Below are positions 1 through 6,071 of a stretch of 7,564 bases of DNA, one piece after another. A model generated the notes under the pieces. It was not told the origin of the DNA, searched no databases, and worked only from the letters and a program-made list of their open reading frames with translations. Each line of letters starts with the position of its first letter. The first letter of the stretch is position 1. The position numbers and the translations under genes were made by a program. Source of the DNA: Angelakisella sp. (GTDB lineage Bacteria > Bacillota > Clostridia > Oscillospirales > Ruminococcaceae); assembly GCA_013316495.1 (NCBI GenBank), contig WSMP01000077.1, positions 1-7,564 on the forward strand, written 5' to 3'.

Positions 1-316
1 CCTTCTGCTCCCCCGCCATGAGGACGCCGCCCCCCCCCAGGTAGCGATAAATCTTGGGGCCGGTGTCTACATCCTGGGGGATGCGGGTGATGGGGCGCAG
101 CAAAAAATCGCTCACCTGGGTGTTGGACACCAGGCCGTCGAACATCACCACCGCCACCTCGGTCTTCCCCGTTTTGTGGCGGTGAATCAGCAGGTCGTCG
201 CTGTTGCCCAGCTGCCTCCGAATCTCCAGAAGGTCCTCCTCCAGGCTGCCGGAAAGGCGCTTTTCCCCGTCCTCCCCCTGGGGCTTTTTGTAGGCTGGCC
301 GCTTTTCCTGTGCCAT
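1..316 (-). CDS. GerA-family spore germination protein, N-terminal part (runs off the window)
   Basis: This is the first 105 codons of a gene that continues past the left edge. The product resembles the cytosolic N-terminal domain of GerA/SpoVAF-type proteins (PF03323), subunits of spore inner-membrane germinant receptors. Visible family features are a basic, hydrophilic start, then LGNSDDLLI (about residues 36-44), VAVVMFDGLV (54-63) and LLRPI (72-76), matching the usual 'GNS-D' and 'hydrophobic-DGL' strands. The membrane segments would lie beyond the edge. The ATG at 316-314 is preceded by a GAGGTGGGG ribosome binding site. Coding-strand G9 at 38-30 falls in glycine codons and the frame stays open through it. 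The gene is divergent from the DUF421/DUF4363 pair. Family assignment rests on motif recognition. Whether it is GerAA/GerKA-like or SpoVAF-like cannot be told from this fragment. Confidence 0.8.
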   Translation of the reverse strand, partial: MAQEKRPAYKKPQGEDGEKRLSGSLEEDLLEIRRQLGNSDDLLIHRHKTGKTEVAVVMFDGLVSNTQVSDFLLRPITRIPQDVDTGPKIYRYLGGGGVLMAGEQK

Positions 317-332
317 CTTCCCCACCTCGCTT

Positions 333-350
333 TTTTCAATATTTTCAATA
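333..350. repeat. Perfect tandem duplication of a 9-base unit
   Basis: TTTTCAATA occurs twice in direct succession (333-341 and 342-350). It lies 17-34 bases upstream of the start codon of the GerA-family gene, so it would be in that gene's mRNA leader. It makes the leader strongly AT-rich against a GC-rich background. No function is evident; it may simply keep the ribosome binding site unstructured. Confidence 0.5.
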
Positions 351-388
351 TTTCCAGGGGCGTGGGGAAATATGTATCCGTCCGGCGG

Positions 389-417
389 GGATAAAGGCCC
401 GCGCCTTTGGGATACTA
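389..417 (+). promoter_or_regulatory. Candidate sigma-G-like (forespore) promoter for DUF421-DUF4363
   Basis: GGATA at 389-393 and GATACTA at 411-417 are separated by 17 bases. The Bacillus sigma-G consensus is roughly G-C/T-ATA, 17-18 bases, then CATACTA, so each box differs by one base. Predicted transcription would start near 424, just upstream of the ribosome binding site at 438. The -10 box lies within an 11-base palindrome, GGATACTATCC (410-420). A small hairpin AAAGGC/GCCTTT lies in the spacer. A forespore promoter would suit a spore-membrane gene, but this is inferred from sequence similarity only. Confidence 0.35.
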
Positions 418-437
418 TCCTTTAAATCCAAATGTCC

Positions 438-444
438 GGGAGGT
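438..444 (+). promoter_or_regulatory. Ribosome binding site fixing the DUF421 start
   Basis: GGGAGGT lies 8 bases before the ATG at 453. The in-frame ATG at 432 lies upstream of this site and has no purine-rich sequence before it, so 453 is the supported start. Confidence 0.8.
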
Positions 445-452
445 ATGACAGG

Positions 453-1136
453 ATGCTGGTTACATTTTTCCGCACCCTAATCCTTTACGTGGTCATCGTC
501 TTCGGGGTGCGGCTGATGGGCAAGCGGCAGCTGGGGGAGCTTCAGCCCTCCGAGCTGGTGGTGACCATCCTTATCTCCAATATTGCCACCCTGCCCATTG
601 AGGAGGTGGAAACGCCCCTTTTTTCCGGCCTGCTCCCCATCCTGAGCCTGGTCACCTTCGAGGTTATCATCTCGGCCATAAATCTCCACAGCCGGAGGAT
701 GCGGCGGGTCTTCAGCGGCAGCCCGGTGGTGGTGATAAAAAACGGGGAAATCGACCAAAAGAAGCTCCAGGAGCTGCGCTTCTCCATCGACGACCTGATG
801 GCCCAGCTGCGGCAAAATCAAATCTTCGCGTTGGATGAGGTGGACTTTGCGGTGGTGGAGACTACCGGGAAGCTCTCGGTGTACCAGAAGTACGGCGCCC
901 GCACCCTCACCCCCAAGACCCTGGAGCTGCCGGACCAGCCGGACCAGAATGCCCCGCCTCTGGTGGTGGTGAGTGATGGCTATGTTTACAGCGATTATCT
1001 GGCCCTTTGCGGCAAGGATATGGCCTGGCTGGAGGGAATCGCCGCCTCCCGCCACACCGTCATTGGGGATATTTTTGTAATGACCCTGGACCGGGCGGGG
1101 AATTATCATATGGTAAAGCGGGAGGGTGCGGTATGA
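453..1136 (+). CDS. DUF421 (YetF-type) membrane protein
   Basis: This is a 227-residue integral membrane protein of the DUF421/PF04239 family, which includes B. subtilis YetF and YdfS. Three hydrophobic segments fall at about residues 4-21, 33-48 and 56-76. A soluble C-terminal domain follows, with the family patterns SPVVVIKNGEI (about 90-100), an LR pair near 119 and DEVDFAVVETTGKLSV (about 128-143). Known work places DUF421 proteins in spore inner membranes, where some influence permeability or wet-heat resistance; their molecular activity is not settled. The start is ATG 453, chosen by its ribosome binding site. The gene ends in a 4-base ATGA overlap with the DUF4363 gene, so the two are translationally coupled. 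It is divergent from a GerA-family gene, supporting a spore role here. Family call is strong; spore function is inferred. Confidence 0.9.
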   Translation: MLVTFFRTLILYVVIVFGVRLMGKRQLGELQPSELVVTILISNIATLPIEEVETPLFSGLLPILSLVTFEVIISAINLHSRRMRRVFSGSPVVVIKNGEIDQKKLQELRFSIDDLMAQLRQNQIFALDEVDFAVVETTGKLSVYQKYGARTLTPKTLELPDQPDQNAPPLVVVSDGYVYSDYLALCGKDMAWLEGIAASRHTVIGDIFVMTLDRAGNYHMVKREGAV

Positions 1137-1504
1137 AGCGTCTTGTTACAGCGGTAGTCCTTCTGTTTTTAATTGTCGGCATCAGCTGTTTTTCCCTCTT
1201 CGCCCAGGAGCGGGAGCTGGGGGAGCTGAACCGCCTGGCTATAGAGCTGCGGCAGACCGAGGCCACCGGCCAGCTGGAGGAAAAAAGCGAGGAGCTTTTC
1301 CGCCTCTGGAACGAGAAGGAAAGGCTCCTGGTGCTCTTTGTGCGCCACGACGTGCTGGATGAGCTGACGGTGCGGATGGCCCAGCTCCCCAGCCTGGCCC
1401 GCCACGGGGAATACGGCCTTTTTTACAGCGGCGTGGACGTCGTCCTGGCCCGGATGGAGGACCTGCTGGAGGCGGCGCGGCCCACCTACCGTAATCTGTT
1501 ATAA
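1133..1504 (+). CDS. DUF4363 family protein
   Basis: This 123-residue protein has one N-terminal hydrophobic segment (about residues 4-24), then a helical, charged region with W59 and the RHDVLDEL stretch (71-78). That layout is typical of DUF4363 (PF14276), small clostridial proteins usually encoded directly after DUF421. The N-terminus probably acts as a signal anchor, placing the helical part outside the membrane; the cysteine at 19 lacks a good lipobox. The ATG at 1133 overlaps the DUF421 stop codon, and GGGAGGG at 1120-1126 lies 6 bases before it, so the start is well supported. The conserved pairing suggests that it binds or stabilises the DUF421 protein, which is inference. No biochemical role is known to me. 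Confidence 0.8.
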   Translation: MKRLVTAVVLLFLIVGISCFSLFAQERELGELNRLAIELRQTEATGQLEEKSEELFRLWNEKERLLVLFVRHDVLDELTVRMAQLPSLARHGEYGLFYSGVDVVLARMEDLLEAARPTYRNLL

Positions 1505-1516
1505 AACTGTTTTTCT

Positions 1517-1550
1517 CTTCTTTTTCTTCTTGCGAAAGAAGAAAAAGAAG
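1517..1550. repeat. Perfect 15-bp hairpin of oligopyrimidine/oligopurine sequence
   Basis: The left arm at 1517-1531 (CTTCTTTTTCTTCTT) is perfectly complementary to the right arm at 1536-1550, with a GCGA loop. One arm is pure pyrimidine and the other pure purine. A related purine stretch (CAAAAAGAAGAA) continues to 1562. It starts 12 bases after the DUF4363 stop. It lacks the usual GC-rich stem and trailing T-run of an intrinsic terminator on either strand, although the stable stem could still protect or end the upstream message. The composition contrasts sharply with the flanking genes. It may be one copy of a dispersed intergenic repeat, which would need a genome search to confirm. Confidence 0.6.
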
Positions 1551-1661
1551 CAAAAAGAAGAACGGCAAAGGTTCCGTGACACAGCTGGTTTCTTTAAAAA
1601 TTTTGGGGATGGGACACTTTCTACTACCGCTAGTGATGTGATAACAGAGGTTTCTCTTCTT

Positions 1662-1690
1662 TTGACCTTCCCTTTCTTTTCTGGTATACT
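1662..1690 (+). promoter_or_regulatory. Housekeeping (sigma-A/70-type) promoter of the gamma-carbonic anhydrase gene
   Basis: TTGACC (1662-1667) and TATACT (1685-1690) are separated by exactly 17 bases. Each box matches the consensus at five of six positions. Transcription should start near 1697, leaving a leader of about 30 bases before the ATG at 1727. The surrounding AT-rich sequence supports the call. Confidence 0.75.
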
Positions 1691-1726
1691 ACCAAGTATC
1701 ACATTACAGGAAAGCGGGGATACGCC

Positions 1727-2212
1727 ATGAAAGAACCAGCTATCGCCGCCGGGGCAATCCTCTTCCCCGGCGCCCAGGTTGTGGGGGATGTGACCCTGGC
1801 CCCCGGCGTCAGTGTCTGGTACAACGCCGTTCTCCGGGGGGACGAGGCCCCTATTACCGTTGGCCGGGACAGCAATATCCAGGACGGCTGCATCCTCCAT
1901 GTGGACCGGGGCCGTCCCACCACCCTTGGGAAGGGGGTCACTGTGGGCCACGGCTGTATTCTCCACGGCTGCACCATTGGGGACTACGCCCTGGTGGGGA
2001 TGGGAAGCGTCCTTTTAAACGGCGCAGTGCTGGAGGCGGGCTGTATGCTGGGAGCGGGTTCCCTAGTCACCGAAGGAACGGTGATTCCTTCCGGGATGCT
2101 GGCCTTCGGTCGTCCCGCCAAGCCGGTGCGGCCCCTGATGCCGGAGGAGCGGGAGGGGCTCCGGGAATCCGCCCGGCGGTATGTCCAGCGGACAAAGGAA
2201 CAGGGGAGATGA
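1727..2212 (+). CDS. Gamma-class carbonic anhydrase-like protein (left-handed beta-helix hexapeptide repeat)
   Basis: This 161-residue cytosolic protein belongs to the gamma-carbonic anhydrase/YrdA/PaaY family, which folds as a trimeric left-handed beta-helix with metal at subunit interfaces. The three metal-binding histidines are visible as H58 (in ILHVD), H75 (in VGHGC) and H80 (in LHGC). The conserved R37, D39, Q52 and D53, counterparts of catalytic-site residues in the Methanosarcina Cam enzyme, are also present. Hexapeptide repeats run through most of the chain from about residue 10 to 120, followed by a helical tail. The length is typical of the short bacterial members, which lack Cam's acidic loop, and many of these have weak or untested CO2-hydration activity. 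The gene has its own strong promoter and terminator and so is monocistronic. The ATG is preceded by a moderate GCGGGGA site. Family call firm; activity inferred. Confidence 0.92.
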   Translation: MKEPAIAAGAILFPGAQVVGDVTLAPGVSVWYNAVLRGDEAPITVGRDSNIQDGCILHVDRGRPTTLGKGVTVGHGCILHGCTIGDYALVGMGSVLLNGAVLEAGCMLGAGSLVTEGTVIPSGMLAFGRPAKPVRPLMPEEREGLRESARRYVQRTKEQGR

Positions 2213-2248
2213 AAAAAGGAGCCTGTAAAAGGCTCCTTTTTTATCTCC
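2205..2248. terminator. Bidirectional intrinsic terminator between convergent genes
   Basis: GGAGCC (2218-2223) and GGCTCC (2231-2236) form a stem around a 7-base loop. It is flanked by A6 (2212-2217) and T6 (2237-2242), so each strand carries a T-tract. The stem extends further through GGAGAT (2205-2210) pairing with ATCTCC (2243-2248), with only G2211 unpaired. It overlaps the stop codon of the gamma-carbonic anhydrase gene and ends 17 bases from the stop codon of the convergent 106-residue gene, so it can serve both. Confidence 0.9.
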
Positions 2249-2264
2249 AATTCTGCCAGGGGCT

Positions 2265-2585
2265 TTATTCGCTGTAATACCGGAAGTCAAAGCCCTCCAC
2301 CGGCTCCCCGATGGCATATCCCATAATTTCCCCGGCCCGCTCCTTGAAGAGGGCCAGCCACTGGCTCCACTCCCCTTCCGGCATCTCCCCGGAGATTTGG
2401 AGGCCGCCGGGCTCCACGCTGGCAGCCAGCCATTTTCCCCTTCCCTCCGGTCCGAACCAGCAGGGGCTGTATTCCTCCGGGCAGGGGGTCCGCCAGCCGG
2501 GCATTTCGGTGTAAAGCTCCCACAGCCGGGCCCACAGGGCTTTGGGGGCGGTGTAGTGGATGTTCAGGGTCACGTCAACCCGCAT
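2265..2585 (-). CDS. Hypothetical protein, 106 residues, family not recognised
   Basis: This is a short, soluble, acidic protein with no signal peptide or membrane segment. It opens with an alternating beta-strand-like stretch (MRVDVTLNIHYTAP), has several tryptophans, a proline/cysteine-containing centre (PCPEEYSPCW) and a helix-like region near the C-terminus (about residues 73-90). I do not recognise a domain or catalytic motif. The ATG at 2585-2583 has an excellent AGGAGGAG site (complement of 2592-2599) 6 bases upstream and begins 15 bases after the DUF2344 gene stops. It is therefore very likely the last gene of the radical SAM/DUF2344 operon, followed by the terminator. In related Clostridia this slot is often occupied by ribonuclease G. 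The two cysteines could bind metal or form a disulphide, but that is speculation. Confidence 0.8.
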   Translation of the reverse strand: MRVDVTLNIHYTAPKALWARLWELYTEMPGWRTPCPEEYSPCWFGPEGRGKWLAASVEPGGLQISGEMPEGEWSQWLALFKERAGEIMGYAIGEPVEGFDFRYYSE

Positions 2586-2600
2586 CGTCTTCTCCTCCTG

Positions 2601-3260
2601 TTACGCAAAGGGCGCCAGCTCCCCGGTGAGGATGGCGGTGCGCACCACCTGGGTATATTCCGCCTCCCCGCCCCGGTCCGCCCAAAGGGCCCCCAACAGC
2701 AGGTTGGGGTTCAGGTTCATGGCGCCGCCGCCGGGGAGGCGCAGGTCCAGGGTGAGGCTTTCCCCCTCCGCCTGGCAGCCCAGCTGGGTGACGAGGGGCC
2801 GCAGATCCACCTCCTGGGTCTTGTGCTTGGTCTTCTTTTCCACCGGGATGGCGGGCCTTGCCAGCAGCCGTTCCCAGTCCGCCGCCAGGGTCTCCCCTCC
2901 GGCAGGCTCGTGAAGGGTAATTCGGTAATCCGCCCAGCGGATGGCCTCCGGCTTCATCACAGCCGCTGCCGCCTCCAGCACCCGGATGTCCGGAGGGAGG
3001 GCGGCATTCAGCTGCTCCCCCACCCGGTCCAGGGGGAAATCATCCTCCCGGAGCTTAAAATCGAAGGATTCCCGCAGCCCCTCAAACCCCAGGGGGATGG
3101 GAAGGGCGAAGGTCATGTAGACATGGGGGTTGAACCCCTCGGTGAACCAGGCAGGGATATCGGTGCGGGCAAATGCCCTGGTCATGCACCGGGTCAGGTC
3201 CAGGTGGGAGATGTACTTGGCCCGGTCCTTTTTTGCGAAAAACACTCTAATGAGCCTCAA
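2601..3260 (-). CDS. TIGR03936 / DUF2344 radical SAM-linked protein
   Basis: This 219-residue protein matches the DUF2344 (TIGR03936) family, found beside or fused to TIGR03960 radical SAM proteins. Signature stretches are the N-terminal KYISHLD (about residues 15-21), the WFTEGFNPHVYMTFALPIPLG region (38-58) and a C-terminal NLLLGALW. A TTG start at 3260 is chosen because GGGAGG (complement of 3269-3274) lies 8 bases upstream and the resulting start, RLIRVFFAKKDRAKYISHLD, matches where family members begin. An upstream GTG at 3269 lacks a properly spaced site. The start lies inside the 3' end of the radical SAM gene, a 14-base overlap that implies translational coupling. Function is unknown; pairing suggests that it acts with the radical SAM enzyme, perhaps on RNA or ribosomes given the family's usual neighbours, which is inference. 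Confidence 0.88.
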   Translation of the reverse strand: MRLIRVFFAKKDRAKYISHLDLTRCMTRAFARTDIPAWFTEGFNPHVYMTFALPIPLGFEGLRESFDFKLREDDFPLDRVGEQLNAALPPDIRVLEAAAAVMKPEAIRWADYRITLHEPAGGETLAADWERLLARPAIPVEKKTKHKTQEVDLRPLVTQLGCQAEGESLTLDLRLPGGGAMNLNPNLLLGALWADRGGEAEYTQVVRTAILTGELAPFA

Positions 3261-5091
3261 AGCAGGCACCTCCCAGCAAGTGATTGGCGCCGCACCCGGC
3301 GCATTTTTCCCGGCAGTTTTCGGTGGTGACGCTCTCCCATGCCTTTTTGTCCTCCCGGATGAGAAACTCCTTGGTGAGGCCGTAGTCCAGGTGATCCCAG
3401 GGGAGCACCTCGCTGTAGTCCCGGCGGCGGCAGGCGTAGAAATCCCCAGAAAGCCCCGCCGCCGAAAGGGCGTCCTCCCACCGCTGGAAGGAGAAGTGCT
3501 CGTCCCAGCCCTCCAGGTTCCCCCCGGCCCGCCAAACCGCCTCCACCACCTTGGCAAGGCGGCGGTCCCCCCTGGCCAGGATGGCCTCCACCCGGCTGGT
3601 GGCGGCGTCGTGGTAGTTCACCCGAATCTTTTTGCTCCGCACCGTTTCCAGCAGGTGTTTTTGCTTTTCCCGGAACTGTTCCAAGGTGTCCTGGGGCTCG
3701 AACTGGAAGGGGGTGTGGGGCTTGGGGACAAAGCAGGCCACGCTGATGGTCACCTGCACCCCCCGGCCCTTGGGCTTTTCCGGCATGTGGTAAAAGAGGT
3801 CTACCACCTTCTGGGCCAGGTCCAGCATGGCCTCCATATCCTCCATCGTCTCGGTGGGCAGACCCATCATAAAATAGAGCTTCATGGAGGTACAGCCCCC
3901 GGCGAAGGCGGTGCGGGCGGTGGCAAACACCTCCTCCTCGGTGACATTTTTATTGATGGCGTCCCGCAGGCGCTGGCTTCCTGCCTCCGGGGCGAAGGTA
4001 AGGCCGCTTCTGCGGACCTTCTGCACCAGCTCCAAAAGGCGGGGGGAGAAGTTATCCACCCGCAGGGAGGGCAGGGCGATGTTCACCTTTTTCTGCTGGG
4101 TCCAGGGGAGCATCTCCTCCATCAGCGGCTCCAGCCGGCTGTGGTCGCTAGTGGAAAGGGAGGTGAGGGACACCTCCTCGTAGCCGGTGGCGGCGCAGAG
4201 GGTCCGGGCTTGTCCGTCCAGCACCTCCGGGTCCTTTTCCCGGAAGGGCCGGTAGATATACCCTGCCTGGCAGAAGCGGCAGCCCCGGATGCAGCCCCGG
4301 AGCACCTCCACCATGGCCCGGTCGTGGACCGCCTCGGTGAAGGGCACCACGAAATTATCCGGGAAGTACATGGCGGATAGATCTTTGACGATGCGCTTCT
4401 GGACCCTGGCCGGTGCGCCCTCCCTGGGTGTGACGGCGGCGACGGTGCCATCCTCCTGGTAGGTGACCTCATAGAGGGAGGGGACGTAGATGCCGGGTAT
4501 CTCGGCGGCCCGGCGCAGCAGCTCCCGGCGGGAAAGGCCCTCCCGTTTGGCCTGGCGGACCAGCTCCAGGAAGTCCAGCATCAGCTCCTCCCCCTCCCCC
4601 AGCTGGAAGAGGTCAAAGAAATCGGCCATGGGTTCCGGGTTGCAGGCGCAGGGGCCTCCGCCGATGATGAGGGGGCAGTCCTCCCCCCGGCCGGCGGCCC
4701 GGACGGGGATCCCCGCCAGCTCCAGCATATTCAGGACGGTGGTGTAACACATCTCGTACTGGAGGGTGAAGCCCACCACGTCAAATTCCCGGATGGGATC
4801 GAAGCTCTCCAGGCCGTATAGGGGGATTTTTTCCTGGCGCATAATGGCCTCGAAGTCGGTATCCGGGGCGAAGACCCGCTCGCACCACATCCCCTCCTGG
4901 GCGTTGATGAGGGAGTACAAAATTTTCATCCCCAGGTGGGACATCCCTACCTCATAGAGGTCCGGAAAGCAGAAGGCGAAGCGCAGGTCCACCTCTTCCC
5001 GGTCCTTTTGGATGCTGCCCATCTCCCCCCCGCAGTACCGGGCGGGCTTCTGGACCTTCAAAAGCTGACGGTCGATGTTGGCTGGTATCAT
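3247..5091 (-). CDS. TIGR03960 family B12-binding-like radical SAM protein
   Basis: This is a 614-residue protein. The N-terminal part (about residues 35-200) resembles the cobalamin-binding-type domain of such enzymes, including a GGGP motif near 144-147. The radical SAM iron-sulphur motif is C267-x3-C271-x2-C274, in RGCIRGCRFCQAGYIYRP. The catalytic barrel follows to about residue 480. A second cysteine cluster lies at the extreme C-terminus (C593, C597, C600, C610), again spaced x3 and x2, and could hold an auxiliary cluster or zinc. Length and layout fit the TIGR03960 family, whose substrate is unknown. The ATG at 5091 has TAGGAG (complement of 5098-5103) 6 bases upstream. Its own promoter lies in the 63-base gap to the lipoprotein gene, and it overlaps DUF2344 downstream. 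In other Firmicutes the two proteins are sometimes fused; here they are separate. Confidence 0.92.
   Translation of the reverse strand: MIPANIDRQLLKVQKPARYCGGEMGSIQKDREEVDLRFAFCFPDLYEVGMSHLGMKILYSLINAQEGMWCERVFAPDTDFEAIMRQEKIPLYGLESFDPIREFDVVGFTLQYEMCYTTVLNMLELAGIPVRAAGRGEDCPLIIGGGPCACNPEPMADFFDLFQLGEGEELMLDFLELVRQAKREGLSRRELLRRAAEIPGIYVPSLYEVTYQEDGTVAAVTPREGAPARVQKRIVKDLSAMYFPDNFVVPFTEAVHDRAMVEVLRGCIRGCRFCQAGYIYRPFREKDPEVLDGQARTLCAATGYEEVSLTSLSTSDHSRLEPLMEEMLPWTQQKKVNIALPSLRVDNFSPRLLELVQKVRRSGLTFAPEAGSQRLRDAINKNVTEEEVFATARTAFAGGCTSMKLYFMMGLPTETMEDMEAMLDLAQKVVDLFYHMPEKPKGRGVQVTISVACFVPKPHTPFQFEPQDTLEQFREKQKHLLETVRSKKIRVNYHDAATSRVEAILARGDRRLAKVVEAVWRAGGNLEGWDEHFSFQRWEDALSAAGLSGDFYACRRRDYSEVLPWDHLDYGLTKEFLIREDKKAWESVTTENCREKCAGCGANHLLGGACFEAH
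3269..3274 (-). promoter_or_regulatory. Ribosome binding site supporting a TTG start for DUF2344
   Basis: On the minus strand GGGAGG lies 8 bases before TTG (3260-3258). It is inside the last codons of the radical SAM gene, so the downstream gene is read from an internal site in the same message. It is the main reason for preferring TTG over the upstream GTG at 3269. Confidence 0.7.
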
Positions 5092-5125
5092 AAATATCTC
5101 CTAACTTGATTTTGTGACAGTGATA

Positions 5126-5154
5126 ATGATACACGATTTTTTCTCTGGATTCAA
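5126..5154 (-). promoter_or_regulatory. Housekeeping-type promoter of the radical SAM operon
   Basis: Read on the minus strand, TTGAAT (5154-5149) and TATCAT (5131-5126) are 17 bases apart. The -35 box immediately abuts the stop codon of the lipoprotein gene (5157-5155). Transcription would begin near 5119, about 28 bases before the ATG of the radical SAM gene. The 63-base gap is AT-rich and shows no terminator, so read-through from the lipoprotein gene is also possible. Confidence 0.6.
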
Positions 5155-6039
5155 CTAGGGCAGGACCTCACTGTCCGGGTCGTTCGCTTTTTCCTCCGCT
5201 TCCCGTTTTGCCCTCTCTTCCGCCAGCTCCTCCTCCGTCCTGGGGGCGCCTACCTTCATCATAATCTCCACGTCCTCCCGGATATCCTCCAGGGGGATGG
5301 AGGCGGGGTCGAAGCCTTTTAAGATGGACAGCTCCCGGTGGTAGATGTAGGTCTTCTCCGCCCGCGCCTGGAGGAGCAGATCGCAGTCCAGCTCCTTCAC
5401 CCTGCTCAAAAAGTCCTGAATCTGCGCCGCGTAAAAGTCCACATCCTTGCCGTCCTCCAGCCGCAGCACAATCTTCACATAGGCCCCGCTGTTATTCAGA
5501 AAAAATTTCAGGCTGTCCTCCCCGGTCCAGGTGACCGATGTTTCCGGCATCTCCAGGGAGACCCTCTGGTCCAGGACATAGTCAAACTCCTTGCAGAAGG
5601 CCAGAACCGGGGCCTCCGCCTCCTCCTTGTAAAACCAGATGGCGTAATCGTCGATGACCTTCCGGTACCGGCTCTGGGAAACCAGGGCGGTGAACACCTG
5701 CTCCGGCTTGTCCGCCGGGGCGGCCTCACAGCGGTAGGTGGCCCCGGCAAGGGCACCGTAGTTGTGCAGGTCCTCCCTGCCGGTGATGACAAAGTCCCTG
5801 CCGTATTTTTCCTTCAGCTGCCCCAGCAGATAGGCGCGGGCGGATTCCTCGTTGTTTTCAAAGGGTCCGCCCTCATACTCGGCGTTTTCCAGCTTATCCA
5901 AAGCGCCGGCTACCTTTCCCCCCACCCATTCCAGGACGCCGTTCAGCTTTTCCTGGGCCTGCTTTTCCACCGGCTCGCATCCGGCCAACACCAGGGCAAG
6001 GGCCAGGAAAAGGGCGGCAAGCCGGTCTTTTTGCCTCAT
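5155..6039 (-). CDS. Predicted lipoprotein of unknown function
   Basis: This 294-residue protein has a lipoprotein signal peptide: MRQKDR, a hydrophobic core (about residues 7-18) and lipobox LAGC with the lipidated cysteine at 21. The mature protein should be anchored on the outer face of the membrane, or in the intermembrane space during sporulation. The mature part is acidic and soluble and contains no motif that I recognise. The last 30 residues or so are Glu/Lys/Ala-rich and probably form a helix or coiled coil. The ATG at 6039 is chosen because GGGGAGG (complement of 6047-6053) lies 7 bases upstream; the in-frame TTG at 6045 would be only 1 base from that site. It has its own promoter and lies between the M50 protease and the radical SAM gene, a position not occupied in the gene order I know from other Clostridia. 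Function cannot be assigned. Confidence 0.85.
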   Translation of the reverse strand: MRQKDRLAALFLALALVLAGCEPVEKQAQEKLNGVLEWVGGKVAGALDKLENAEYEGGPFENNEESARAYLLGQLKEKYGRDFVITGREDLHNYGALAGATYRCEAAPADKPEQVFTALVSQSRYRKVIDDYAIWFYKEEAEAPVLAFCKEFDYVLDQRVSLEMPETSVTWTGEDSLKFFLNNSGAYVKIVLRLEDGKDVDFYAAQIQDFLSRVKELDCDLLLQARAEKTYIYHRELSILKGFDPASIPLEDIREDVEIMMKVGAPRTEEELAEERAKREAEEKANDPDSEVLP

Positions 6040-6046
6040 CTCCAAT

Positions 6047-6053
6047 CCTCCCC
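6047..6053 (-). promoter_or_regulatory. Ribosome binding site fixing the lipoprotein start
   Basis: GGGGAGG on the minus strand is 7 bases before ATG 6039-6037 and only 1 base before the alternative TTG 6045-6043, so the ATG is the real start. Confidence 0.75.
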
Positions 6054-6071
6054 ACCGTTTGTTTGTCTTAC

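Noticed and set aside
176..394. A 72-codon plus-strand open frame opposite the start of the GerA-family gene
   Set aside because: It is antisense to a gene with a good start and family motifs and extends through the divergent promoter region.
432..452. The upstream ATG at 432 as the start of the DUF421 protein
   Set aside because: It has no ribosome binding site, and the strong GGGAGGT at 438-444 would lie inside the coding region. The start at 453 also gives the usual family N-terminus.
1517..1550. The 15-bp hairpin as a standard intrinsic terminator
   Set aside because: The stem is AT-rich and is followed by CAAAAAG on the plus strand and by AGAAAAACAG on the minus strand, so neither strand has the T-run expected after the stem.
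1636..1704. Inverted words ATGTGATA (1636-1643) and TATCACAT (1697-1704) flanking the gamma-carbonic anhydrase promoter, as operator half-sites
   Set aside because: An 8-base inverted match is likely by chance in an AT-rich spacer of this length, and the spacing is unlike a typical dimer site.
1530..1730. A 66-codon plus-strand open frame starting in the purine-rich hairpin
   Set aside because: Its lysine-rich start is a product of the AAGAAG repeat, there is no plausible ribosome binding site, and it runs through the promoter of the next gene.
2397..4380. Long plus-strand open frames (2397-3329 and 3130-4380) opposite the radical SAM and DUF2344 genes
   Set aside because: They are antisense to genes with clear family motifs, show proline/glycine/histidine-rich low-complexity composition typical of GC-rich shadow frames, and have no ribosome binding site or recognisable domain.
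5119..5140. GTG...CAC ends around TGATAATGATA near the radical SAM promoter as a regulator site
   Set aside because: Only the outer three bases on each side are symmetrical, which is not enough to call an operator.
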